7,787 nucleotides of DNA from an uncultured Clostridia bacterium (GCA_937919155.1 CALFPM010000056.1:1-7787); one strand, 5' to 3'; positions 1-6,145 are shown, numbered from the stretch's first letter. The notes: generated by a model from the sequence alone, not told the origin. Numbers and translations: made by a program.

Positions 1-386
1 CCGCAGGCAAGGCCACTCCGGCTCCCCCTGTAGGTCCTGCACTCGGTCAGCACGGTGTTAACATTATGTCCTTCACAAAGGAATTCAATGAGCGCACAAA
101 GAACGACATGGGTCTTATCATCCCTGTTGTTATCACAGTTTATGCTGACCGTACATTCAGCTTCATCACAAAGACACCGCCCGCAGCAGTTCTTATCAAG
201 AAGGCTTGCGGTATTGAAAGCGGTTCGGGCGTTCCCAACAAGACCAAGGTTGCAACAATCACACAGGATCAGATTCGCAAGATTGCAGAGCAGAAGATGC
301 CTGACCTCAACGCTGCTTCAGTTGAAGCTGCAATGAGCATGATCGCCGGTACAGCTCGCTCAATGGGCGTTACAGTAACTGACTGA
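1..386 (+). CDS. rplK: 50S ribosomal protein L11 (5' partial)
   Basis: Ribosomal protein L11 forms the base of the L7/L12 stalk on 23S rRNA, in the GTPase-associated centre, where it contacts EF-G and is the thiopeptide target region. The window starts inside the gene: the first full codon is at 3, and the reading begins AGKATPAPPVGPALGQHGVN, the hallmark N-terminal L11 stretch with the proline-rich thiostrepton-contact segment. By comparison with usual L11 proteins of about 140 residues, only some 14 N-terminal residues are missing. The C-terminal rRNA-binding domain is complete, with GSGVPNKTKVATITQDQIRKIAEQK-like sequence and the closing TARSMGV motif. The internal ATG at 66 is not the start, because recognisable L11 sequence precedes it. 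It lies 59 bp upstream of rplA in the standard L11-L1 order. The L11 promoter and leader are outside the window. Confidence 0.98.
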   Translation, partial: AGKATPAPPVGPALGQHGVNIMSFTKEFNERTKNDMGLIIPVVITVYADRTFSFITKTPPAAVLIKKACGIESGSGVPNKTKVATITQDQIRKIAEQKMPDLNAASVEAAMSMIAGTARSMGVTVTD

Positions 387-445
387 TTTGCAAACTGTGG
401 GAGGAAAAATCCGATTAACCACATGATTGGGAGGAATTAATTAAC

Positions 446-1156
446 ATGAAACACGGAAAGAAATATAACGAGAGCATAAAGCTTATCGATAAGGCTGCTC
501 TCTATGAAACCAATGCAGCTCTTGACCTCGCTGTTAAGACTGCAAGTGCTAAGTTTGACGAAACTGTTGAAGTTCACATCCGCCTCGGTGTTGACTCACG
601 TCACGCTGACCAGCAGGTCAGAGGCGCTGTTGTTCTTCCTAACGGTACAGGCCGTTCAGTAAGAGTTGCAGTTTTCGCAAAGGGTGCTGACGCTGATGCA
701 GCTGCTGCAGCAGGTGCAGAAATCGTTGGTGCAGAAGATCTCGTTGCAAAGATCCAGGGCGAAGGCTTCATGGATTTCGATGTATGTATCGCAGCACCTA
801 ACATGATGGGTCTTGTTGGCCGTCTTGGTAAGGTTCTCGGTCCTCGTGGTCTTATGCCCAGCCCCAAGGCAGGTACTGTTACTCCTGACGTTGCTAAGGC
901 TGTTACAGAAGCTAAGGCAGGTAAGATTGAGTACCGTCTTGACAAAACAAACATCATCCACTGCCCCATCGGCAAGGCTTCATTCGGCGTTGAGAAGCTT
1001 GAAGAAAACTTCAACACTCTCCTTGATGCTGTTATCAAGGCAAAGCCCGCAGCTGCAAAGGGTCAGTATATCCGCTCATGCGTTGTAGCTTCAACAATGG
1101 GCCCCGGCATCAAGGTTAACCCCAACAAGGTTGGCACAGTTGTTGCTGAAGCATAA
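446..1156 (+). CDS. rplA: 50S ribosomal protein L1
   Basis: L1 forms the mobile L1 stalk of the large subunit, helps release deacylated tRNA from the E site, and in many bacteria represses its own L11-L1 mRNA. The product is 236 residues, the normal length. Visible hallmarks are the VEVHIRLGVDSR stretch (about 42-52), VLPNGTGR (63-70), LGKVLGPRGLMPSPKAGTV (127-145) and the C-terminal signature TMGPGIKVNP (217-226). The start is the ATG at 446, behind the Shine-Dalgarno GGGAGG at 429-434 with 11 nt spacing. The 59-nt gap from rplK has no promoter or terminator that I can see, so the two are probably cotranscribed. That gap carries a second GGGAGGAA copy at 399-406 and a five-codon micro-ORF (423-440) that overlaps the rplA ribosome binding site. 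Confidence 0.98.
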   Translation: MKHGKKYNESIKLIDKAALYETNAALDLAVKTASAKFDETVEVHIRLGVDSRHADQQVRGAVVLPNGTGRSVRVAVFAKGADADAAAAAGAEIVGAEDLVAKIQGEGFMDFDVCIAAPNMMGLVGRLGKVLGPRGLMPSPKAGTVTPDVAKAVTEAKAGKIEYRLDKTNIIHCPIGKASFGVEKLEENFNTLLDAVIKAKPAAAKGQYIRSCVVASTMGPGIKVNPNKVGTVVAEA

Positions 1157-1166
1157 AAAATAATGC

Positions 1167-1195
1167 TTGACAAGCACAAGAAATTGTGCTATCAT
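1167..1195 (+). promoter_or_regulatory. sigma-A promoter of rplJ-rplL
   Basis: A consensus -35 TTGACA (1167-1172) and a -10 TATCAT (1190-1195) are separated by exactly 17 bp. The predicted transcription start is near 1201-1203, right where the L10 leader structure begins. The promoter lies 10 bp after the rplA stop, so rplJ and rplL can be transcribed separately from rplK-rplA. This fits the higher demand for L12, which is present in multiple copies per ribosome. It is seen in the sequence but not experimentally tested. Confidence 0.85.
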
Positions 1196-1200
1196 ATCTA

Positions 1201-1340
1201 AGCTGTTCTTTTTGAAGACAGCAGGTGCTTTTCGCATAATGGTTTTATGACCGCCTGCCGAGAGAGGATGCATACCAAAAGAGTATACTCTATAAGTATG
1301 TTATGCCCTTTCTGCGGTTTGCGGAAAGGGCTTTAATTTT
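1201..1340 (+). ncRNA. Ribosomal protein L10 leader (autoregulatory mRNA element)
   Basis: This is the 5' untranslated region of rplJ-rplL. It contains the conserved L10-leader core GACAGCAGGTG (1218-1228) and CCGCCTGCCGAG (1251-1262). GCAGG (1221-1225) pairs with CCTGC (1254-1258), and the pairing extends through T1226-G1253 and G1227-C1252. An apical hairpin CATAA/TTATG (1235-1239 with 1245-1249) sits inside this helix. The family is known to bind the L10(L12)4 complex at a kink-turn-like fold, lowering stalk protein synthesis when the proteins are in excess. The region ends in an intrinsic terminator (1305-1340), which suggests transcription attenuation. A competing 5' hairpin, GCTGT (1202-1206) with ACAGC (1218-1222), uses bases of the L10-binding helix. 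The family call rests on motif recognition; a covariance-model search would be decisive. Confidence 0.88.
1305..1340 (+). terminator. Attenuator terminator in the L10 leader
   Basis: An 11-bp stem (1305-1315 with 1321-1331, one T-G wobble) starts GCCCTTTC and closes GGAAAGGGC around the loop GGTTT. It is followed by a T-rich run, TTTAATTTT. It lies between the L10-binding structure and the rplJ ribosome binding site, with no gene end nearby, so it is best read as a regulated attenuator that stops early transcripts. Confidence 0.85.
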
Positions 1341-1356
1341 GTAATCATTTTCCTAC

Positions 1357-1364
1357 GGAGGTGA
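1357..1364 (+). promoter_or_regulatory. Ribosome binding site that decides the rplJ start
   Basis: GGAGGTGA is an extended match to the anti-Shine-Dalgarno end of 16S rRNA, 8 nt before the ATG at 1373. The in-frame GTG at 1361 is part of this site and so is not a credible start. Confidence 0.85.
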
Positions 1365-1372
1365 AAATACAC

Positions 1373-1939
1373 ATGCCTAGCGCAAAAGTTTTGGAACAGA
1401 AAAAGCAGATCGTTGCTGACCTTACCGATATGCTTCAGAATTCAGTAGCAGGTGTTGTTGTTGACTACAAGGGCATCAACGTTGCTGATGACACAAAGCT
1501 CCGTAAAGAGCTTCGTGAAGCAGGTGTTAAGTACTCAGTTGTAAAGAACACACTTCTCGGCCTCGCAGCTAAGAATGTTGGTCTTGACGATATCTGCGGC
1601 GTTCTCGAAGGCACAACAGCTATCGCTATCAGCCCCGAAGATCACACCGCAGCTGCAAGAATCCTTTCAAAGTTTGCTGACACTCACAAAAACTTCTCAG
1701 TTAAGAGCGGTTACCTTGAAGGCAAGGTTGTTGATACAGCAACTATCGATTCACTTGCAAAGCTTCCCACAAGGGAAATCCTTCTTGCAACAGTTTGCAA
1801 CGCATTCAATGCACCTATCTCAGCATTTGCTCGTGCTATTCAGGCTATCGTTGATAAGGGCGGCGCTGATGTAGCAGCAGCTGAAGCTGCTCCTGCAGAG
1901 GAAGCACCCGCAGCAGAAGAAGCACCTGCAGCAGAATAA
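1373..1939 (+). CDS. rplJ: 50S ribosomal protein L10
   Basis: L10 anchors the L7/L12 dimers to the ribosome through its C-terminal helix, binds 23S rRNA next to L11, and in complex with L12 represses its own mRNA through the leader just upstream. The product from the ATG at 1373 is 188 residues and begins MPSAKVLEQKKQIVADL. Family hallmarks are VVVDYKGINVAD (28-39), LRKELREAGVKYSVVKNTL (43-61), GTTAIAIS (80-87) and LPTREILLA (131-139). It is somewhat longer than the usual 165-175 residues because of an Ala/Glu/Pro tail from about residue 166, containing two exact EAPAAE units. rplL follows after 43 bp, and the two form one transcript. Confidence 0.97.
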   Translation: MPSAKVLEQKKQIVADLTDMLQNSVAGVVVDYKGINVADDTKLRKELREAGVKYSVVKNTLLGLAAKNVGLDDICGVLEGTTAIAISPEDHTAAARILSKFADTHKNFSVKSGYLEGKVVDTATIDSLAKLPTREILLATVCNAFNAPISAFARAIQAIVDKGGADVAAAEAAPAEEAPAAEEAPAAE

Positions 1940-1982
1940 TTTTAACTTAACAAAAAAATTCATTTAATTGGAGGAAAATAAA

Positions 1983-2360
1983 ATGGCATCAGAAAAGATT
2001 GCAGCAATGATTGAAACAATCAAAGAACTTACAGTACTTGAGCTTTCAGAGCTCGTTCACGCAGTTGAAGAAGAATTCGGCGTATCAGCAGCAGCAGCAG
2101 TTGCAGTAGCAGCTCCCGCAGATGCAGGCGCAGCAGCAGCAGAGGAGAAGACAGAGTTTGACGTTATCCTTGCTGAAGTTGGCGCAGAAAAGATCAAGGT
2201 TATCAAGGTTGTTCGTGAAATCACAGGTCTTGGCCTTGCAGAAGCAAAGGCAGTTGTTGACGGCGCTCCCAAGGCTATCAAGGAAGCTGTTTCAAAGGAT
2301 GACGCTGAAGCTGCAAAGGCAAAGCTTGAAGAAGTTGGCGCAAAGGTTGAAATTAAATAA
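1983..2360 (+). CDS. rplL: 50S ribosomal protein L7/L12
   Basis: L7/L12 is the multicopy stalk protein that recruits translational GTPases and stimulates their GTP hydrolysis. The product is 125 residues, typical for the family. It has an N-terminal dimerisation and L10-binding domain (1-35), a flexible Ala-rich hinge (36-55) and a C-terminal factor-binding domain (56-125) with the conserved KIKVIKVVREITGLGLAEAK run (70-89) and the closing KLEEVGAKVEIK. The chosen start is the ATG at 1983, 8 nt after GGAGG (1970-1974). The in-frame TTG at 1968 overlaps that ribosome binding site and is rejected. It is the last gene of the operon here: a strong terminator follows 17 bp after the stop, and rpoB is absent. 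Confidence 0.98.
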   Translation: MASEKIAAMIETIKELTVLELSELVHAVEEEFGVSAAAAVAVAAPADAGAAAAEEKTEFDVILAEVGAEKIKVIKVVREITGLGLAEAKAVVDGAPKAIKEAVSKDDAEAAKAKLEEVGAKVEIK

Positions 2361-2377
2361 GTTAATCTTAAATGCCG

Positions 2378-2411
2378 AATCGCTGTGCAGAAATGCACAG
2401 CGATTTTTTTG
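2378..2411 (+). terminator. Intrinsic terminator of the ribosomal protein operon
   Basis: A perfect stem (2378-2389 with 2394-2405) has core CGCTGTGCA/TGCACAGCG and a GAAA tetraloop at 2390-2393, followed by a run of Ts to 2410. It is 17 bp after the rplL stop on the same strand. Confidence 0.93.
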
Positions 2412-2420
2412 CTCTTTGCA

Positions 2421-2455
2421 AAAAATTAAAAGCCGCTTGGATTTCTCCAAGCGGC
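2421..2455 (-). terminator. Intrinsic terminator of the EF-G-like gene
   Basis: A perfect 9-bp stem GCCGCTTGG/CCAAGCGGC (2432-2440 with 2447-2455, 6-nt loop) lies 14 bp beyond the stop of the minus-strand gene. Read on the minus strand it is followed by TTTTAATTTTT. The plus-strand side also has a short T run (2458-2462), so it may act in both directions and back up the rplL terminator between these convergent genes. Confidence 0.88.
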
Positions 2456-2469
2456 AATTTTTATGTTTA

Positions 2470-4521
2470 TTATTCGTCATCTGCCTCAACTTTGGCTTCT
2501 GCGATAACCTTCTGAGCAACGTTTTCGGGAGCTGCTTCATAGTGGTCAAATTCAAATGAGAACCAGCCTCTGCCGATTGTTACTGAACGGAGAACTGTTG
2601 CAAAGTCGCCCATTTCAGCCATGGGAACTTCAGCTACAAGTTCCTGCATCTTGGGATTGTCTTCGCAGGGACCCATGCCGAGAACGCGGCCGCGTCTCTT
2701 TGTGATATCGCCCATGATATCGCCGAGGTTGTCGCCGGGCATATAAGCCTTCAGTGAGCCGTAGGGCTCAAGAAGCTTGGGATTAGCCTGAGGCATACCG
2801 TTCTTGTATGCAATCTTTGCAGCCATCTTGAATGCCATTTCGTTTGAGTCAACGGGATGTGATGAACCGTCATAAAGAGTTGCTCTCAGACCAACAACGG
2901 GGTAACCTGCAAGGGGACCCTTAAGGATAGCTTCGCGCAGACCCTTTTCAACTGCGGGGAAGAAGTTCTTGGGAACTGAACCGCCGACAACTCTCTCTGC
3001 AAACTCAAAATCTTCTGTGGGGATGGGCTCGAATTCAACCCAAACATCACCGAACTGACCGCTGCCGCCTGACTGCTTCTTATGACGACCCTGAACAGCA
3101 ACCTTCTTGCCGATGGTCTCTCTGTAAGCAACCTTGGGAACTGAAAGTTCAACTTCAACGCCGAACTTATTCTTAAGCTTTGTAACAAGTGAGTCAAGAT
3201 GCTGCTCACCGAGACCTGCAACGATCTGCTCCTTGGTTTCTGTGTTTGTGTAGTAGCTGATTGTAAGGTCTTCTTCAGCAAGTCTGTTAAGGCCTGCGGC
3301 AACCTTATCTTCTTCACCCTTCTTCTTTGCCTTTACAGCCATGGGAAGGCAGGGTTTGGGGAAGCTTACGCCCTTAAGCTTGATTTCTGACTTGGGAGCA
3401 CAGAGTGTGTCGCCTGTCTTGAAGCTTGAAAGCTTTGTGATGATACCGATATCGCCGGCGAGGATTGCGGAAGCTTCTTCCTGCTTGCCGCCCTTGGGGA
3501 AGAGGAGTTTACCCATTCTTTCGGTTTCGCCTGTGCGCTCGTTGTAAGCAGGTGTATCGGGAGTGATTTTGCCTGAAATAACCTTAAAGTATGACATCTT
3601 ACCAACGAAGGGGTCAGCAACTGTCTTGAAGCAGATAGCTGCAAGAGGTGCGTTTTCATCGCAGGTCACATTGCCTTCTGAAGCAACGGATGCTGCATCG
3701 GGAGCAGACTGAACGATACTGTTGTTGATGAGGTCAACAGCTTCGCAAAGATAGCCTGAGCAAGCGTATACGGGGCAGATTTCACCTGCAAGGATACCTG
3801 CTTTAAGACCCTTGTCAACTTCCTCATCTGTAAGGGGAGTACCCTCAAAGAATTTTTCCATAAGTTCATCGTCAGCACAAGCAACTGCTTCGATGAAAGC
3901 TTCTCTCATTCTGTTTGTTCTCTCGTCATTTTCGGGCATGGGAGCGTCTGAGCGCTTGCCGTCCTTGTATGAGAATGCTTCGTTACGCGAGAAGTCAACA
4001 TATGAAACAACCTTGTCGCCCTCAACATAGGGAACAACAACGGGACAAATCTTGTTGCCGTATTCTTCTCTGAGTGAGTCGAAAGTCTTGTAGAAGTGAG
4101 CATTTTCACCGTCACACTTTGTAATTGCGAACATCTTGTTGATGCCTCTCTCTGTTGCGGCAGCAAAAGCTTTTTCTGCGCCAACGTCAAGAAGGTGGCC
4201 TGAAGCGAGAACGATGAGAACTGCGCCTGCTGCGCGGATACCTTCGCTCATACCGCCTGCAAAGTCAAAAAGACCCGGGGTGTCAATTATATTAATTTTA
4301 GTGTTTTTCCATTCATATGAAGCAATAGCTGAAGCTATTGAACACTTACGTCTTTTTTCTTCTGCGTCAAAGTCCATAACGGTGTTGCCGTCTGTAACTC
4401 TGCCGAGTCTGTCTGTTGAATTTGAGATGTAAAGCATAGCCTCTGCGAGGGTAGTTTTACCTCTGCCGCCGTGACCGGCGAGAACGATGTTTCTGATGTC
4501 TTTTGCGCTGTAAGATTTCAC
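2470..4521 (-). CDS. EF-G-like translational GTPase (EF-G paralogue)
   Basis: This is a 683-residue protein with full EF-G architecture. The G domain has a P-loop GHGGRGKT (16-23), a switch I stretch RRKCSIAS (57-64), a DTPG motif (80-83) and a G4 motif TKCD (134-137). Domain II is followed by a GLGEQHLDS segment (436-444). Domain IV has QSGGSGQFGDVWVEFEP (483-499) and the DGSSHPVDSNEMAFK tip region (551-565). Domain V starts near LLEPYGSLKAYMPGDNLGDIMG. Canonical EF-G has DTPGHVDF, NKxD and RGITI; here the residue after DTPG is Leu84, G4 reads TKxD, and switch I has Ser61 for Thr. These mark the EF-G-like class, of uncertain function, not the housekeeping fusA product. The GTG start at 4521 follows GGAGG by 7 nt. 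An in-frame ATG at 4551 lies upstream of that ribosome binding site and is rejected. The gene is monocistronic between its own promoter and terminator. Its codon use resembles the ribosomal genes, which suggests high expression. Confidence 0.93.
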   Translation of the reverse strand: MKSYSAKDIRNIVLAGHGGRGKTTLAEAMLYISNSTDRLGRVTDGNTVMDFDAEEKRRKCSIASAIASYEWKNTKINIIDTPGLFDFAGGMSEGIRAAGAVLIVLASGHLLDVGAEKAFAAATERGINKMFAITKCDGENAHFYKTFDSLREEYGNKICPVVVPYVEGDKVVSYVDFSRNEAFSYKDGKRSDAPMPENDERTNRMREAFIEAVACADDELMEKFFEGTPLTDEEVDKGLKAGILAGEICPVYACSGYLCEAVDLINNSIVQSAPDAASVASEGNVTCDENAPLAAICFKTVADPFVGKMSYFKVISGKITPDTPAYNERTGETERMGKLLFPKGGKQEEASAILAGDIGIITKLSSFKTGDTLCAPKSEIKLKGVSFPKPCLPMAVKAKKKGEEDKVAAGLNRLAEEDLTISYYTNTETKEQIVAGLGEQHLDSLVTKLKNKFGVEVELSVPKVAYRETIGKKVAVQGRHKKQSGGSGQFGDVWVEFEPIPTEDFEFAERVVGGSVPKNFFPAVEKGLREAILKGPLAGYPVVGLRATLYDGSSHPVDSNEMAFKMAAKIAYKNGMPQANPKLLEPYGSLKAYMPGDNLGDIMGDITKRRGRVLGMGPCEDNPKMQELVAEVPMAEMGDFATVLRSVTIGRGWFSFEFDHYEAAPENVAQKVIAEAKVEADDE

Positions 4522-4528
4522 GATATAT

Positions 4529-4533
4529 CCTCC
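4529..4533 (-). promoter_or_regulatory. Ribosome binding site that decides the GTG start of the EF-G-like gene
   Basis: On the minus strand AAAGGAGG ends 7 nt before the GTG at 4521. This favours a product beginning MKSYSAKDIRN over the ATG ten codons upstream, which has no such site. Confidence 0.85.
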
Positions 4534-4545
4534 TTTATTTGCATA

Positions 4546-4595
4546 CTGCACAATTATGCAGCAGGAAAATCTTATTTTGCTAAAAGTAAAATAAG
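4546..4595 (-). other. Structured 5' leader of the EF-G-like gene
   Basis: Two inverted repeats lie between the predicted transcription start (about 4605) and the ribosome binding site. CTTATTTT/AAAATAAG (4571-4578 with 4588-4595) can form an 8-bp stem. CTGCAT/GTGCAG on the minus strand (4546-4551 with 4556-4561, loop AATT) can form a 6-bp stem with one U-G pair, ending 12 nt before GGAGG. Neither is followed by a T run, so they are not terminators. A role in translation control is conceivable but unproven. Confidence 0.4.
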
Positions 4596-4611
4596 CACCA
4601 TATTGTATAGG

Positions 4612-4640
4612 ATTATATCACAAAAGTTTTCCATTTTCAA
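4612..4640 (-). promoter_or_regulatory. sigma-A promoter of the EF-G-like gene
   Basis: On the minus strand, -35 TTGAAA (4635-4640), a 17-bp spacer and a perfect -10 TATAAT (4612-4617) are preceded by TGA, giving an extended -10 (TGATATAAT). The predicted start near 4605 leaves a leader of about 84 nt. The surrounding 4640-4750 is very A/T-rich and contains no gene. Confidence 0.88.
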
Positions 4641-4756
4641 TGATTTTTTTGGTTAAATTATGAATAAAACGCAAATTTTTTTGAGAAAATATATTGTCAT
4701 TTTTCTTCCGTTGAACGAATTTAACGAAAATATATTTATTTTTTTGTAACATTATA

Positions 4757-4782
4757 CAAAAAGCCCCCTCCGCAGAGGGGGC
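4757..4782 (-). terminator. Intrinsic terminator of the ytvI-like gene
   Basis: An 8-bp G/C-rich stem GCCCCCTC/GAGGGGGC (4763-4770 with 4775-4782, tetraloop) is followed on the minus strand by TTTTT (4758-4762). It lies 15 bp past the stop of the membrane protein gene and separates it from the EF-G-like promoter. Confidence 0.9.
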
Positions 4783-4797
4783 AATGTGAATATGGAT

Positions 4798-5949
4798 TTA
4801 TGCTTTATTTCTTCCCCACAGATGGATGATGCCTTCTTCGTTGAGGGCATTGAGCAGGAAGAAAGTAATGGGCAGGGCAAAAATTCCGATAACGCCGAAA
4901 AGCTGAACGCCAAGGTACATGCCCATCAGAGTGATTACGGGATGCATGCCAACATTCATCGAAACCAGCTTAGGTTCAAGAATCTGGCGGATAACGGTTA
5001 TCAGGGCGTAAAGCACAAACAGTCCGATTCCGAGACCGTAGTTTCCGCCGAAAATGCTGATGATTGCCCAAGGTATCATAACCGTTCCCGTGCCGAGCAC
5101 AGGAAAGATATCAACAAGCGCGGTCAGGATTGAAATTGCAACAATATAGCCGCCGTCATATACGCCGATAAGCTTAAGAACATTGAGACCGATGGCAACT
5201 TCACAGAATGTAATGAGTATAATGGTTGCATAGGACTTAACCATTTTGCCCAATATGTCGCCAAAGAGCCTTTTGGTTTTGACAAGCGATGCTTCGTGCT
5301 GTTCCGAAACTGATGATTTTATCATCTGCGTGAAGTTGTCATAGTCGCAGGTGAGGAAGAAGCACGCAATTATGCTTATGAGCACCGCGCTCAGGAATAC
5401 GGGGATTTGCTTGGCTGTTGAAAGGAGACCGCCGAGAGGAGTTGCCAGAGCGGAAATATCAAGCCCGCTGTTTTGTGTTTCGCCGAAAGTGTTTTTCTGC
5501 TCAACAACAAGGAGCAGCAGTTTGTCCGTGAAGTCGTTTATGGCACTGACTGCGGTGGTTTCAATTGAGTCGGGCAGAAATTTCAGGTGGGATATGAGCC
5601 AGTTTTCAACAGATTGAATTGAATTGGGCAAATCGTTCAGCCGTGACATAAGGTATTGCCCCAAGCCGCGGAATTCAACAAAAATCCTGTATCCTACAAG
5701 CACAAGCAGGCTTGCGATTATTGCCACGATAAGCAAAACGGCAATGGCGGCAATAATATTTTTCTTTATTTTTGTCTTCTTGGAAATTGCTCTTACGGGT
5801 TTTTGCAGAAACATTGCAATCAGGAATGCGGCAATGAACGGTGCCACAAGCCAGAAGGCAAATTTCATAAAAAGGTAGTAGGCGGCAATCAGCAATGCAT
5901 AGAATGTGAAGTTAATCAGCATTGACCGCCTTTTCTCAACAATATTCAT
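4798..5949 (-). CDS. ytvI: AI-2E family membrane protein, YtvI-like
   Basis: This 383-residue integral membrane protein belongs to the AI-2E/PerM/TqsA superfamily. Predicted membrane segments lie near residues 10-28, 31-49, 65-88, 182-200, 240-262, 266-284, 288-322 and 338-368. A large soluble loop (about 90-180) lies after the third segment, as is usual in the family. Family motifs are DIFPVLGTGTVMIPWA (280-295), RQILEPKLVS (321-330) and GMHPVITLMGMYLGVQLFG (334-352). The spacing and the LGTGTVMIPW motif fit the sporulation membrane protein YtvI best; members of this superfamily have been linked to export of small solutes, and YtvI itself lacks a settled function. The ATG at 5949 follows GGAGG by 7 nt. 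The gene has its own promoter and terminator. If YtvI is right, the host is probably a spore-forming clostridium or a descendant of one. Confidence 0.87.
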   Translation of the reverse strand: MNIVEKRRSMLINFTFYALLIAAYYLFMKFAFWLVAPFIAAFLIAMFLQKPVRAISKKTKIKKNIIAAIAVLLIVAIIASLLVLVGYRIFVEFRGLGQYLMSRLNDLPNSIQSVENWLISHLKFLPDSIETTAVSAINDFTDKLLLLVVEQKNTFGETQNSGLDISALATPLGGLLSTAKQIPVFLSAVLISIIACFFLTCDYDNFTQMIKSSVSEQHEASLVKTKRLFGDILGKMVKSYATIILITFCEVAIGLNVLKLIGVYDGGYIVAISILTALVDIFPVLGTGTVMIPWAIISIFGGNYGLGIGLFVLYALITVIRQILEPKLVSMNVGMHPVITLMGMYLGVQLFGVIGIFALPITFFLLNALNEEGIIHLWGRNKA

Positions 5950-5991
5950 CTTTTATCCTCCTGCAAACCTTTTAGAAAGAATTGCAACCAT

Positions 5992-6020
5992 ATTTTACAC
6001 CTTTTTTCTGATGATAGCAA
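5992..6020 (-). promoter_or_regulatory. Candidate promoter of the ytvI-like gene
   Basis: On the minus strand, -35 TTGCTA (6015-6020), a 17-bp spacer and -10 TAAAAT (5992-5997) lie about 43 bp upstream of the ATG at 5949. The -35 matches 4 of 6 and the -10 matches 5 of 6 consensus bases. No sporulation-sigma consensus was obvious, but I could not score this. Confidence 0.6.
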
Positions 6021-6056
6021 TGTATGGAGAAAAAAATATACAAAAATTTAATAATT

Positions 6057-6086
6057 TTGAAAATAACCCTTTATTATTTTTAAAAT
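6057..6086 (+). promoter_or_regulatory. Candidate promoter of the homoserine dehydrogenase gene
   Basis: -35 TTGAAA (6057-6062), an 18-bp spacer and -10 TAAAAT (6081-6086), each matching 5 of 6 consensus bases. Two overlapping TATGAT hexamers just downstream (6088-6093 and 6093-6098) are alternative -10 boxes with poorer -35 partners. The leader would be about 50 nt, and no riboswitch or T-box is recognisable in it. The intergenic gap 5950-6145 is shared with the divergent ytvI-like gene. Confidence 0.5.
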
Positions 6087-6145
6087 GTATGATATGATAT
6101 ACAGTAATTAGAAAAATTTTTATCCCCCCGAAAGGAGCGCTTTGT

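Noticed and set aside
1091..1273. Minus-strand 60-codon ORF across the L10 leader
   Set aside because: It overlaps the end of rplA and the structured leader, and has no family resemblance and no credible promoter.
1361..1372. GTG at 1361 as the rplJ start
   Set aside because: It lies inside the GGAGGTGA ribosome binding site. The ATG at 1373 has correct spacing and gives the usual L10 N-terminus.
1868..1936. GCAGCAGAAGAAGCACC-type DNA repeats as a CRISPR or mobile repeat
   Set aside because: They encode the Ala/Glu tail of L10 and have no spacer structure.
1968..1982. TTG at 1968 as the rplL start
   Set aside because: It overlaps the GGAGG of rplL. The ATG at 1983 gives the usual MASEKIAAMIE-type N-terminus.
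3812..4432. Several plus-strand and alternate-frame ORFs inside the EF-G-like gene
   Set aside because: These are frame shadows in strongly codon-biased DNA; only the 683-residue frame shows conserved motifs.
4522..4551. ATG at 4551 as the start of the EF-G-like protein
   Set aside because: The strong AAAGGAGG lies downstream of it and is correctly placed for the GTG at 4521.
4786..5133. Plus-strand 115-codon ORF opposite the ytvI-like gene
   Set aside because: It is an antisense shadow of a clear membrane protein gene, and its start falls by the ytvI terminator with no ribosome binding site.
5906..6097. Plus-strand 63-codon ORF in the divergent gap
   Set aside because: It spans the 5' end, ribosome binding site and promoter of the minus-strand gene. 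It has no recognisable motif and no Shine-Dalgarno.
6087..6103. Overlapping TATGAT/TATACA hexamers as the main hom promoter
   Set aside because: Their -35 partners at 16-18 bp match only about three consensus bases. TTGAAA-N18-TAAAAT just upstream fits better, though these boxes remain possible alternatives.
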